Below, in pieces: positions 1-10,400 of a stretch of 25,305 bases of DNA. The notes beneath the pieces are model-generated. The model was given only the letters and a program-made list of their open reading frames with translations. It did not search any database and was not told the origin of the DNA. The stretch is taken from positions 1 through 25,305 of IMG/VR virus record IMGVR_UViG_3300037963_006561; one strand, given 5' to 3'. A program made the position numbers and the translations under genes. This DNA is from a virus. Each line of letters begins with the position of its first letter. Position 1 is the stretch's first letter.

Positions 1-3
1 AGA

Positions 4-660
4 ATGGCAAAATTAATTGCAAACCTACCAACTAAAAAAGTATGGGTAAGGAGAGAGTATCTTCGTGATTTTCAAGATGGGCATGGAGAATACGTAGAAG
101 GAATTTGGGTCAGTGCAAAGTCCATACAAGGACGTGCATTCTACTTTGAGACCTATCTGCCTGAATATGGTGCAATGTTCGATAAACTGCCCATATCGGC
201 GTTCCTAGCACGTCCAGAGAAACCAGATCCTGATATGGACCTTGTGAATCTTCAGTTTTGGAATTGTATGGACTATGATTTCACTGTGATTGAAAAACAA
301 TTCGTATCACCGATGGAATGGGAAGTCAGAACAAGACACTTTGGCAACATCAAAGGCAGCTATATCTGCACTTTGGACAACTATCATGGAGATTTTAATC
401 AAATTGATGCTTCGACAAGTGAGTTGCCTGATGAACATAAGTCATTTAATCTGATTGAGTTGAGAAATGGTCAGTTTTGTCTGTATCCAAATAACAGATG
501 TCGCATCTATGACACTTCAATGACTCCTGAAAAACCCAAAATTCCCGATTTCAAGGTATCAACAAGTATTTTCCAGACTGAAAATGATACTAACTGGGGA
601 AGACTTGGTGATTGTGATGATTATTTCTGGACAACACCTGATGAAAGACAAAAAGAATAG
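4..660 (+). CDS. Conserved phage protein of unknown function (218 aa)
   Basis: The protein starts MAKLIANLPTKKVWVR and ends with an acidic, aromatic tail (GRLGDCDDYFWTTPDE). I recall very similar proteins, with the same start and the same 'FQDGHGEYVEG', 'FYFETYLPEYGA' and 'DKLPISAF' segments, as unnamed conserved proteins of T4-like marine phages, but I know no function for them. It has no signal peptide or membrane segment and is rich in Tyr, Phe and Trp, so it is probably a soluble globular protein. It does not resemble T4 gp53 or gp5, which lie near gene 25 in T4-like genomes. The ATG at position 4 is chosen because it gives the familiar N-terminus; only three bases precede it in the window, so its ribosome-binding site cannot be judged. 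Its last 20 bases overlap the likely start of the next gene. That it is a real gene is near certain; its role is unknown. Confidence 0.85.
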   Translation: MAKLIANLPTKKVWVRREYLRDFQDGHGEYVEGIWVSAKSIQGRAFYFETYLPEYGAMFDKLPISAFLARPEKPDPDMDLVNLQFWNCMDYDFTVIEKQFVSPMEWEVRTRHFGNIKGSYICTLDNYHGDFNQIDASTSELPDEHKSFNLIELRNGQFCLYPNNRCRIYDTSMTPEKPKIPDFKVSTSIFQTENDTNWGRLGDCDDYFWTTPDERQKE

Positions 661-1111
661 TCATATTCGGAAATGGATCCGCAATTTATCTAAAATTAGA
701 CCAGAATTGGGAAATTTTTCATTATGTCCCTTTGCTTCGACTGCTAATTTTCTGATTATTGAACAAAAATTGGATGAAATTGTCCCATATCCAGATTATG
801 ATGTGGTAATTAACATTGTAGAAGATTATCATGAGAGTGATTACCTTTACAATGCTGTTGACCACTACAATTTAAAGTATAAAGACTACAAATTCATTGC
901 AGATCACGGTAAAACTGATACTTTTATCAACAAAATACAATCTAATAACGGAAAATATAATCTAGTTCTTTTTCAACCACGAAAAGATTTAACTGAGGCA
1001 AGAATAAAACTTGCAAAAACCAATTATTATGATTATTGGGATAAAGATTACCTTAAAGAAGTTCTTGAAGATGATTATGAAATCGTAAAACAAGAAATAA
1101 ATAAAAAATAA
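641..1111 (+). CDS. Small phage protein of unknown function with a CPFA motif
   Basis: The frame is open from an ATG at 584, but I prefer the ATG at 641, giving 156 aa. It leaves only a 20-base overlap with the upstream gene and yields a sensible start, MKDKKNSHIRKWIRNLSKI; the 19 residues added by the 584 start are a hydrophobic shadow of the upstream frame. Neither start has a clear Shine-Dalgarno sequence. The N-terminal part has Trp-Ile-x-Asn-Leu followed by GNFSLCPFAST. This vaguely recalls the short W...LCPFA motif of bacterial DUF1415 proteins, but the rest does not let me assign it. The C-terminal half is acidic and Tyr/Asp/Lys-rich (NYYDYWDKDYLKEVLEDDYE). It has no signal peptide or membrane segment. 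Its position just ahead of the gp25 late promoter suggests it closes the preceding transcription unit. Function unknown. Confidence 0.72.
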   Translation: MKDKKNSHIRKWIRNLSKIRPELGNFSLCPFASTANFLIIEQKLDEIVPYPDYDVVINIVEDYHESDYLYNAVDHYNLKYKDYKFIADHGKTDTFINKIQSNNGKYNLVLFQPRKDLTEARIKLAKTNYYDYWDKDYLKEVLEDDYEIVKQEINKK

Positions 1112-1163
1112 TGATTATGCACAACGATTTGAAAGCAGGATAGAAAAATCTTAAAGAATAAGG

Positions 1164-1171
1164 TATAAATA
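1164..1171 (+). promoter_or_regulatory. T4-type late promoter before gp25
   Basis: This is a perfect TATAAATA octamer in the 78-base gap between the 156-aa gene and gp25, continuing as TATAAATAAATAAA. T4-like phages use this single -10 type element with the gp55 sigma factor and the gp45 clamp for late genes. Transcription would start a few bases downstream, leaving a leader of roughly a dozen bases before the ATG at 1190. No strong Shine-Dalgarno sequence is visible in that leader. It probably drives gp25-gp6-gp7 as one unit, since no other copy was seen before gp6 or gp7. Confidence 0.85.
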
Positions 1172-1189
1172 AATAAAAACTCCTTGTAA

Positions 1190-1591
1190 ATGGCAATCCA
1201 AAGGATATCAAGAGCATTTAAAGACATTAGTTTGTCCTTTGATGCACATCCTGTCACCAAAGATCTACTAGTTCTAAAGAATGAAAACGCGATTCGTAGA
1301 TCGGTGAGGAATATTGTGGAAACTATCCCAACAGAAAGGTTTTTTAATTCATTATTTGGATCTGAAGTTAGAGATAGTCTATTTGAATTTGTAGATTTTG
1401 GTACTGCATCAGCAATTCAAAATCAAATTTTAGTTTCACTTGAAAATTTTGAACCAAGAATTGGAAATGTAGAGGTAAATGTTTTTCCTCGTCCAGATCA
1501 AAATTCATTCAATGTAACTGTTATATTTGATATTATTGGTCAGGAGTTTCCAACTCAAGAATATTCGTTCCTATTAGAGGCAACAAGATAA
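1190..1591 (+). CDS. 25: Baseplate wedge subunit gp25
   Basis: This 133-aa protein matches the GPW/gp25 family (T4 gp25 is 132 aa). Residues 30-60 (AIRRSVRNIVETIPTERFFN...FGS) correspond to the conserved helix-turn region in which T4 has 'IKNSLLGIITTRKGSRPF...FG'. The family hallmark Glu-Pro-Arg is present at residues 88-90 in NFEPRIGNVEVNVFP. In contractile injection systems this core interacts with the gp6/gp7-type wedge bundle and the sheath, and the EPR motif is needed to initiate sheath assembly on the baseplate. It is a virion structural protein with no signal peptide. It is the first gene after a late promoter, and gp6 follows after a single base (TAA-T-ATG), so the two are probably translationally coupled. 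The start at 1190 gives the family's normal length. Confidence is high from both motif and neighbours. Confidence 0.96.
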   Translation: MAIQRISRAFKDISLSFDAHPVTKDLLVLKNENAIRRSVRNIVETIPTERFFNSLFGSEVRDSLFEFVDFGTASAIQNQILVSLENFEPRIGNVEVNVFPRPDQNSFNVTVIFDIIGQEFPTQEYSFLLEATR

Positions 1592-1592
1592 T

Positions 1593-3503
1593 ATGCCTTT
1601 TACTAAGTATACAAATCTAGACTTTGATCAGATAAAGTCATCCATCAAAGATTATCTCCGTGCAAATTCTAATTTCACTGACTTTGATTTTGAAGGATCT
1701 AACTTTTCTGTCTTAATAGACACGCTAGCATATAACACATATATCACAGCATTCAACTCAAATATGATTGTGAATGAATCCTTCTTGGATTCTGCAACTC
1801 TCAGAGAGAATGTTGTATCATTGGCAAGAAATATTGGTTATGTGCCTCGCTCTAGAACCTCTGCAAGGGCACAAATCTCATTTTCGGTACAAAGACCTGA
1901 TGGAGATTCATCCGCCCAGGTGACTCTTAGTAGAGGTCTTGTATGTACCGGAACTAGTTCTAACAGCAATTTTGTGTTTTCAATACCAGAAGACATTACC
2001 AGAAATTTTGTTGATGGGGTTGCAACTTTTGATAATATTGTAATCTATGAAGGAACATATTTAACAAAACAATTTTTATATGATGGATCTCTCGATCAAA
2101 AATTTATCCTTAATAACTCTTTTATAGACACTTCTACTCTTAAAGTATACATTAAAAAAGAAAATGATAGTGGTATAGGAATTGAATATTCTTTGGTTGA
2201 TAATATTGTTAATGTAAAATCAAACTCTCAAATTTATCTTATACAGGAAGTGCAAGATGAAAAGTATCAATTACTTTTTGGGGATGGATTAATTGGAAAA
2301 AAACTTGGAACTGATAGAAATTCTGATGGCAACATCATAACGGCAAATTATATCGTATCAAATGGTTCTGATGGCAACGGAGTTAGTAATTTTTCTCTTG
2401 CTGGAAGTTTTTTAACCTCTGATGGAAACAATATTAATCCATCTACGATAACAATCACTACGAATCAGAAATCTCAAAATGGATCTGAGATAGAATCGAT
2501 TGATTCCGTTAGATATTTTGCTCCAAAAATATATTCTGCACAATCAAGAGCAGTTACTGGCCGTGATTATGAAGCAATCATCAAAATGATCTACCCAGAC
2601 ACCGAATCTGTGGCGGTTGTTGGTGGGGAAGAGATGGAACCACCACAATTTGGAACTGTAAACATCAGTATAAAACCAAAAAATGGAACTTTTGTCTCAG
2701 ATTTTAATAAATCTAGAATTTTATCACAATTAAAACAATATACAGTCTCTGGAATCAATCAAAAAATTACAGATTTGAAAATTCTTTATGTTGAAATTGA
2801 TTCTTCCGTTTATTACGACTATTCTCGAATATCGACTGTCGAGACACTCAAAACAAATGTTCTTAATTCTCTAAATGAGTATTCAAACTCGGTAGATATT
2901 AATAAATTTGGTGGTAGATTCAAATATAGTAAAATTCAACAAATTATTGACAACACAAATACAGCAATAACTTCAAATATCACCAAAGTGAAAATTAGAA
3001 GGGATTTAAAGGCAGTAGTAAATCAATTTGCCCAGTATGAACTGTGTTATGGAAACAGATTCCATGTAAATAATAGTGGATATAATATTAAATCAACTGG
3101 TTTTAGAATTGCAAATGATTCCGATGTGGTTTATTTGACAGATATTCCCAATCTTGACGGAAGAACGGGAGTTTTATCAATTGTGAAACCACTCGATAGT
3201 CAAAATATAAAAGTTGTTGTAAAATCAGCAGGAACAGTTGATTATATGAAAGGTGAGATAAATCTTAATACAATAAAAATTGTTTCAACGGAACTCCAAA
3301 ATAACATTATTGAAGTTCAGGCATTTCCAGAGTCAAATGATATAGTTGGACTTAAAGATTTGTATCTTAATTTTAACGTCTCTGCAAGTGCAATAAATAT
3401 GGTGAAGGATGTTATTGCATCGGGAGATGAAATATCGGGAACGGTATTCAATAGAGATTTTTACACATCAAGTTATCTAAACGGAAATTTAATAAGAGAG
3501 TAA
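1593..3503 (+). CDS. 6: Baseplate wedge subunit gp6
   Basis: At 636 aa this is close to T4 gp6 (660 aa). The N-terminal 90 residues carry the signature I know from cyanophage gp6: DFDFEGSNFSVLIDTLAYNT, then FLDSATLRENVVSLARNIGY. Around residues 305-370, FAPKIYSAQSRAVTGRDYEA followed by YPDTESVAVVGGEE resembles the baseplate J/gp6 core, where a crossover RAVT-x-x-DYE element sits. In T4 two gp6 copies and one gp7 form the helical core bundle of each wedge, and gp6 dimers join wedges into the inner ring. The gene lies between gp25 and the gp7-like giant gene with one-base gaps on each side and no promoter of its own, so it should be made at matched levels with them. The start codon follows the gp25 stop directly, and a GAGG within gp25's last codons may serve as ribosome-binding site. 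I see nothing broken or fused. Confidence 0.96.
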   Translation: MPFTKYTNLDFDQIKSSIKDYLRANSNFTDFDFEGSNFSVLIDTLAYNTYITAFNSNMIVNESFLDSATLRENVVSLARNIGYVPRSRTSARAQISFSVQRPDGDSSAQVTLSRGLVCTGTSSNSNFVFSIPEDITRNFVDGVATFDNIVIYEGTYLTKQFLYDGSLDQKFILNNSFIDTSTLKVYIKKENDSGIGIEYSLVDNIVNVKSNSQIYLIQEVQDEKYQLLFGDGLIGKKLGTDRNSDGNIITANYIVSNGSDGNGVSNFSLAGSFLTSDGNNINPSTITITTNQKSQNGSEIESIDSVRYFAPKIYSAQSRAVTGRDYEAIIKMIYPDTESVAVVGGEEMEPPQFGTVNISIKPKNGTFVSDFNKSRILSQLKQYTVSGINQKITDLKILYVEIDSSVYYDYSRISTVETLKTNVLNSLNEYSNSVDINKFGGRFKYSKIQQIIDNTNTAITSNITKVKIRRDLKAVVNQFAQYELCYGNRFHVNNSGYNIKSTGFRIANDSDVVYLTDIPNLDGRTGVLSIVKPLDSQNIKVVVKSAGTVDYMKGEINLNTIKIVSTELQNNIIEVQAFPESNDIVGLKDLYLNFNVSASAINMVKDVIASGDEISGTVFNRDFYTSSYLNGNLIRE

Positions 3504-3504
3504 T

Positions 3505-4434
3505 ATGATAGAAACTGGATTTGAATCTAGAGTTAAGGTTCAACAACTTATCGATAGTCAGTTGCCCGAATTTGTTTTGGATGAAAATCCAAAATCGGTA
3601 GAATTTTTAAAGCAATATTATATTTCTCAAGAATATCAAGGTGGTCCAACTGATATTACAGATAATTTAGATCAATATCTAAAACTTGATAATTTAACAC
3701 CTGAAGTAATAGTTGACACCACACGCACTACGTCAGGAATTACCTCTACGGACACTACAATCGCCGTAAACAGCACTAAAGGGTTTCCTAATGAATATGG
3801 TCTCTTTAAGATAAACAATGAAGTTATAACCTATACTGGCATAACTACAAATTCATTTACTGGTTGCCAACGTGGTTTTAGTGGCATCACTTCATATCAT
3901 AGTGATTTGAATCAAGAAGAACTTGTATTTTTAGATTCTTCAAGAGAAGATCACTCAAAAGATGATGTAGTTCATAATTTAAGTTCTCTATTTTTAAAAG
4001 ATTTTTATAAAAAATTAAAATTTACTTTTGCTCCGGGTTTAGAAGACGTTGATTTTGTCAAAGAATTAAATGCTGGAAACTTTATAAAAGAAGCAAAATC
4101 ATTTTATCAGTCAAAAGGAACTGATGAATCATTTAGGATTTTGTTTAATGTTCTCTATGGTGCAACACCTAGAGTAGTTAATTTAGAAGAATATTTAATT
4201 AAACCATCTTCTTCAAATTATTTGAGAAGAGAAGTTGCTATTGCTGAAGTTATTAGTGGGGATCCATCAAAACTTGTTGGTCAAACGATAGTAAAATCTA
4301 CTGATTCGGGAACAACTGCTGCGATATCAGAAATAGAACCATTTACAAGAGAAAATAAGCAATATTTTAAACTTTCTCTTTTTGTTGGATATGATGATTC
4401 TTCAACTATTGAAGGAACTTTTAATATAACTCCT
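3505..4434 (+). other. gp7 wedge-core segment, part A (N-terminus of the giant protein)
   Basis: Residues 1-310 open with LIDSQLPEFVLDENPKSVEF and LKQYYISQEYQGG, a start typical of gp7-like proteins of many myoviruses. One 'INNE...RG' module (about residues 70-150) is inserted. The helical stretch LFLKDFYKKLKF, then FIKEAKSFYQSKGTDESFRI and LFNVLYG, follows and parallels the T4 gp7 segment around 'FFESRSYDFYSTKG'. In T4 this region forms the bundle with two gp6 chains. The alignment is by eye and from memory. Confidence 0.8.
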
Positions 4435-7400
4435 AGTACAAAAAATATTGAAACTGTCGCTATTGGCGCATCAGTAATTACTGTTGATTCCACAATAGGT
4501 TTTGCACAAACTGGAATGGTTATATCTGGTATTAATAGTATCAGTTATACAGATAAAAGCATTAATCAATTTATTGGATGTACTGGAGTCGGTGCCACGA
4601 TTTCTGCCGCAAGTAATGTAAGATCGGATGAAATTTATTTTGGATTTGAAAATGGAGACCCGGATAAAAAAGTTGAGATAAGATTGACCGGAGTGTTGTC
4701 AAAATTTGTCCAAATATCCGAAGAACTTAATGTTTCTGAAAATGATATTATTTCAGTAAAAAATATTGGAGATTTAATTGAGAATCCTACCACTGGAGAA
4801 AAAACAAATAAGGAAATTTTCGCCAACTCTTGGATTTACAATACTAGTTCAACTTTTGAAGTAGAAAGTTTTGGTAATAATTTAACATTAACCTTAAAAA
4901 GCGAAATTGATAAATCCAGTTTAAAAAAAGGTGATAGTGTTGAAATTATTCAAAAAGGTGGAAGTGATGATGGAAAAGTTGTATATCCAACATCATCTAC
5001 TCCCACAACCGTAACTGACATCTCCTCAGACAACAAATCGATTAGTTTAAATAATTTTACATTTAATGCGGATAGTTCTGTAGATTATAGTTTGAGAAGA
5101 AAAATTAATAAAGTTAGTAGCGAATTTACTCCGATTGAATTTGGAAATGATGTAATTACCGGTGATGTGCAAAATGTTTATACTGATTTAGATGGAAAAC
5201 ATGCTTATGTTGCATCTAATTCTTTACCATCAAAAACACCGGGGATAACCACATCATTTACTTATGAAATAACTAAAAAAATTAACTCTGCTTCTATTGA
5301 TTCTGAGACAAGTTTAGGTGATCGCAATAGTTCAAATAATTTTACAACTATAACTTTTGCAGATGATGCTCCATTCGTCACTGGAGATAGAGTTTTTTAT
5401 AAACCAGATGGAGATCCTCTTGTTGGTTTAATTGAAGGATCTTACTTTGTAGAAATTTTACCAACCAATAAGAAAAAAATTAAGTTATACAATTCTAGAG
5501 TTTTTGTCGGAACAGAAAGTTACTTAACATTTTTAACTCCATCCTCTGGAATTGGAAAACATACTTTCACATTATTTGAACACAAATCTGGAGAAATTGC
5601 TCCACAAAAAATATTTAAAAAATTCCCCCTACCTCCCAATAACAAAAATGGAGTTAATGAATTAACTGAACCAGATAATTCAACTGGAATGTTGATTAAT
5701 GGTGTAGAAATCATCAATTACAAATCTAATGATGTTGTATATTATGGTCCGTTAGAGTCGATAAGTGTTTTAAATGGTGGACGTGGATATGATGTAATCA
5801 ATTTACCCAATCTAGTAGTTTCTGCTGGATTTGGATCCACGGCATTGTGTCGTCCAGTGATTCAAGGATCTATTGAAAGAATTGATGTTGATGTTTTAAA
5901 TTTTGATATTGATTCTGTAGAGTCAGTAAAAATAACAGGTGGTAATGGTAGTGGTGCAAATCTTAACGCGATTGTTCAGAAAAGAGTTAGAGAAGTATTT
6001 TTTGACGCACAACTAACAGCAAATAATGGTGGAATTGATAATAATACAAATCAAATTACATTTTTAACTGATCATAATTTTATTAATGGTCAAGAGGTAG
6101 TGTATGATTCCAATGGAAATCAAGGAATAGGAGTTGGAATCGGAACTTCTTCTCTAGTTGATTCGGCAATTTATTATGCAAAGGTTGATAATAATACTAC
6201 TATTCAATTATTTGAAAGTTTTGATGATTATTCTTCAAATACAAATGTTGTCGGACTGAGTACCCTTTACACGGCAGGTATTCATAAATTTAAAACTAAT
6301 GATAAAACAAAAACCATATCTTCAATTGATGTCATCGATGGTGGAAGTGGATATACCAATAGAAAACTAATTGTTAAACCAAGTGGAATATCAACATCAA
6401 AAGATATAATTAACTTTATAGATCATGGATTTAATGATGGTGATGTAGTTTTGTATTCCTCTGACGGAACACCAATTACCGGATTGACAACATCAACAGG
6501 GATCACAACTACATCTGTTCAATATAAAATTATAAAAATTGATAATGATTCTTTCAGAGTTGCAGATATTGGAGTTGGAGGAACATCTCCATCAAATTAT
6601 GAAAGAAAAAATCATTCCAAATTGGAATCAACTGGAGTTGGATATCAAAATTTTGCATTTCCGGATATTGAAATTTCATTAGAATTTACTTCCACTGGAT
6701 TGGGGACAGATACACAAAATAGATCAGTTGTAGCGACTCCTGTGGTGAGAGGATCATTAATTGATGCATATGTTTATGAAACTGGAACTGGATATGGATC
6801 TAGCACGATTAATCTTGAGAGAAAACCACTAATTACCATACAAACTGGTAGAGACGCTCAATTAAAACCCATTATAATTAATGGATCTATTGATTCTGTA
6901 AATGTTCAATTTGGAGGATTTGAATATTTTTCAGCTCCAGAATTAGAGGTATTTGATAATAGTGAATCTGGATCTGGGGCAATATTGCGACCAGTAATAT
7001 CATCTCAAGGTAAGATTACAGATGTTAAAGTTATTAACGCTGGAATAGGATACTCTGCTGCTTCAACTGGAATCAAAGTTTCGCCTAAGGGATTTGGAGC
7101 AACATTCGATACAACTATTAGAAAATTAAGAGTAAATAATATCCATAAGTATGGAAATGAAATACTCAAAGAAAGGAACGATAAACTGCAATACAACATA
7201 TGTGGATATTATGATGATTTAAGATCCACTTTTAATGAAAGTCAATCCAAAGTATCTGGGATAATTGGGTGGGCTTATGATGGAAATCCAATATATGGTC
7301 CATTTGGAAATTCGGATTCGTTTAACACTAGTTCAGATCCAGCTCGTTTAACTTCCGGATATGTAGAAAATTCATCTAGTGTGATTGATAGACCTGCAGG

Positions 7401-10400
7401 ATTTAGTGCTGGATTTTTCGTTGAAGATTATGAATATACTAATTCTGGAGATTTGGATGTCCATAATGGAAAATTTGTAAAAACAACAGATTATCCAAAA
7501 GGAGTCTATGCATATTTTGCCACTATTGACAGTAGTGGGGACCCACAATTCCCATATTTTATTGGAAATACTTTTAGATCTAACACTTTAAATGAAAATA
7601 AAACTTTAGATCAAAAATTTGATTTTAAAAATTCTCAATTATTAAGAAACACTTTCCCGTATAGAGTATCCGATCCGTTTGCTGACAACGATTTTCTAAT
7701 TGAAACTAATGAAATTTCAAGACAAAAAGCAGTTATTGAATCTGTAACAGAAGGTCCTATTGAAAAAATTAATATCATTAATCCTGGCACAGGGTTCAAA
7801 GTAAATGATGTTTTAAATTTTGATAGTGATGGCACTGATGGAGATGGAATTATTGCAAGAGTATCATCAATATCAGGAAAAAGTATTGATGATATACAAA
7901 CTTCTGTAGAAACTTATGAAAATTCTATTTTCACTTGGAATGGAGGAAATGAAATAAAAGTTTCAATATTACCTCAACATAATCTGAGAGATAAAGAATA
8001 TGTTACTATCTCAGGATTTAGTAGTTCTTTATCTGAATTGAATAGAAATTTTCAGATTGGAATCTCATCTTTCTATTCAAATCTTTCTTCATTAATAAAA
8101 GGATCGGATGCATCTCCAGGAGCAGCCACCACAGAAATATACGTGTCTCAAATACCAGATTCAGTTTCTGTTGGTAGCAGTGTTGGAATTGGTTCAGAAA
8201 CTTTGCAGGTATTAAATATATTCCCCAATTTGAATATTCTCAGAGTTAAGAGAGGTTTGGTGGGAACTTCTCATACTGCCACAACAAAAATCTCATATAT
8301 TCCAGATTCATTTACAATAACCAAAAATGTAGATTATTTTGAATCTGCGGTCAATGATAAAATATATTTTAATCCAAAAGAATCTGTTGGCGTTGGAACT
8401 ACTGTTGGAATATCCAGTTCTATGACATTTATATTTGGAGATTCCTCTGTTACTAGAGAAATTCCAACTAAGAGGATTTATATTGAAAATCATCCATTTG
8501 CAACAAATCAACCAGTCAATTTAACTGTTCCTACAGGTGGAGCAATATCGATTTCAACTTCACCAACTGGAACACCATTTAATTTGCCAATATCCGGAGT
8601 CACTACTACAGTATACATTGTAAGAAAAACAATTAACTCAGTTGGCATTAAGACAGGAATTGGACCCGAATTTGATGAAGTATTTTTCCGCAATAATGGA
8701 AGTGATAGTGATGAATATCTATTTGAAAGTATAAAAACACAAATTAAATCCAGAGTCCAAAGAATAAATTCTGTTGTATCTATTTCTACCGTAGGTCTTT
8801 CAACTGTTGCGCCGGGTGCCACGTACCATAAGTTGTTGACAGGCGATACAATAAAATTAAACCTTCAACCAAAACTTATTTCTGGAATTGGAACAGATGC
8901 TTCAGTAATTGTAAAAAGAGATACTATCTCCAATAATATTTTAATAAATCCACTTACAATTGATCCATCAGGAATTAATACTACCACAAATCAAATAACA
9001 ATACTATCACATGAATTAAAAACTGGAGATAAGGTTAGTTATGCAGCATCATTACCTGCTTCGGGATTGTCCACAGGTTCTTACTATGCATATAGAGTTA
9101 ATGAAAATGTCATTCAATTGGCAGAAACTCTTAGTGATGCAAAATTAGATCCTCCAACTATTGTAAGTATTGGAAACACTGGAGGAGGAGAGCAAACAAT
9201 TTCTCCAATCAATCCAAGAATTGCAATAACGAAAGATAATAGTGCAATTTTTGATTTGTCGGACTCCACATTATCTGGATATGATTTTAAAATTTATTAT
9301 GATAATGAATTTAATAACGAATTTGTTTCTACAGGATCTACTAGTGGAATAACTATCGCAGGAGTTGGAACTATTGGAGTTAGTGCCAACGCTTCATTAA
9401 CTATTAATTACAACACAGATCTTACCAATATACTACCTACAAGATTATATTATAATTTAGAGAAATCAGGTTACATTAGCACAGCAGACACTGAAGTTGA
9501 AAATTATTCTGAGATACTTTATATTGATAGTTCTTATAATTCTTCATATAAAATTTCTGGAGTAGGAGCAACTACATTTAATATTGCTCTTAATGAGGTT
9601 CCTGAAAGATTGTTCTATAAATCGAGTGAGTGTTCTTCTTTAGAATATACTACAGAATCATTAAGTGTAGAAGGTCCTATTAATAAAATCAACATTGTCT
9701 CTGGGGGATCTGGATATAAGAAGTTGCCGAATTTTGTTGGATCTTCAAATACGACAGCAAAAGATGCATCTTTAATTGCCAAATCTGGTTCAGTTGGGAA
9801 TGCAAAGAGAGTTAGAATAATAAATCAAGGATTTGAATATTCTTCTGATAGAACACTGCAACCAAACGCAAACGTACCAGTTTTAGTTTCTACTAAAGAT
9901 TCAAACACTATAGGAATTGTTACTGTTATTAGTGGTGGAAGAAATTACATAACTCCACCAAAACTCGTAGTTGTTAATACATCCTCAAAACAAAAAATTG
10001 ATAATGGTATTATAGAAGCAAATCTTACCGGAAACTCTATAACTGAAGTTAAAATTATTCAAGAACCAAAGGGTCTTCCATCTGAGTCAGTAGGAATTTT
10101 TGCTGAGGAAAATACTAATGGAATCAGTATTCAAAAAATTTCCCAACAATCTGATACTAAGTTTATATGCAAATTGACTACACCAGTTCTTGGATTCTCC
10201 ACAAGCGCGTTTAGCGTTGGGGAAGAAGTTTTTATTGAAGGGATTCAAAAAGTTGGTGCCGCAGGTTCAGGTTTTAATTCTGCAGACTATGGATATCAGT
10301 TTTTTGTCGTTGAGGAATATAAAAACTCATCTTTTATTGGAACCGTTACTCAAGATGAAGTAACAATCAATTTAAGTAGTTTAACAACTAATACAGGCAC

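Noticed and set aside
584-640. Upstream ATG at 584 as the start of the 156-aa gene
   Set aside because: It would overlap the upstream gene by 77 bases and add 19 hydrophobic residues that mirror the other frame, without a better ribosome-binding site. The ATG at 641 is more plausible.
1075-1260. Minus-strand open frame of 61 codons over the end of the 156-aa gene and the start of gp25
   Set aside because: It lies opposite the gp25 promoter and start, has no familiar protein features, and every supported gene is on the + strand. The same applies to the other minus-strand frames, all of them opposite long + strand genes.
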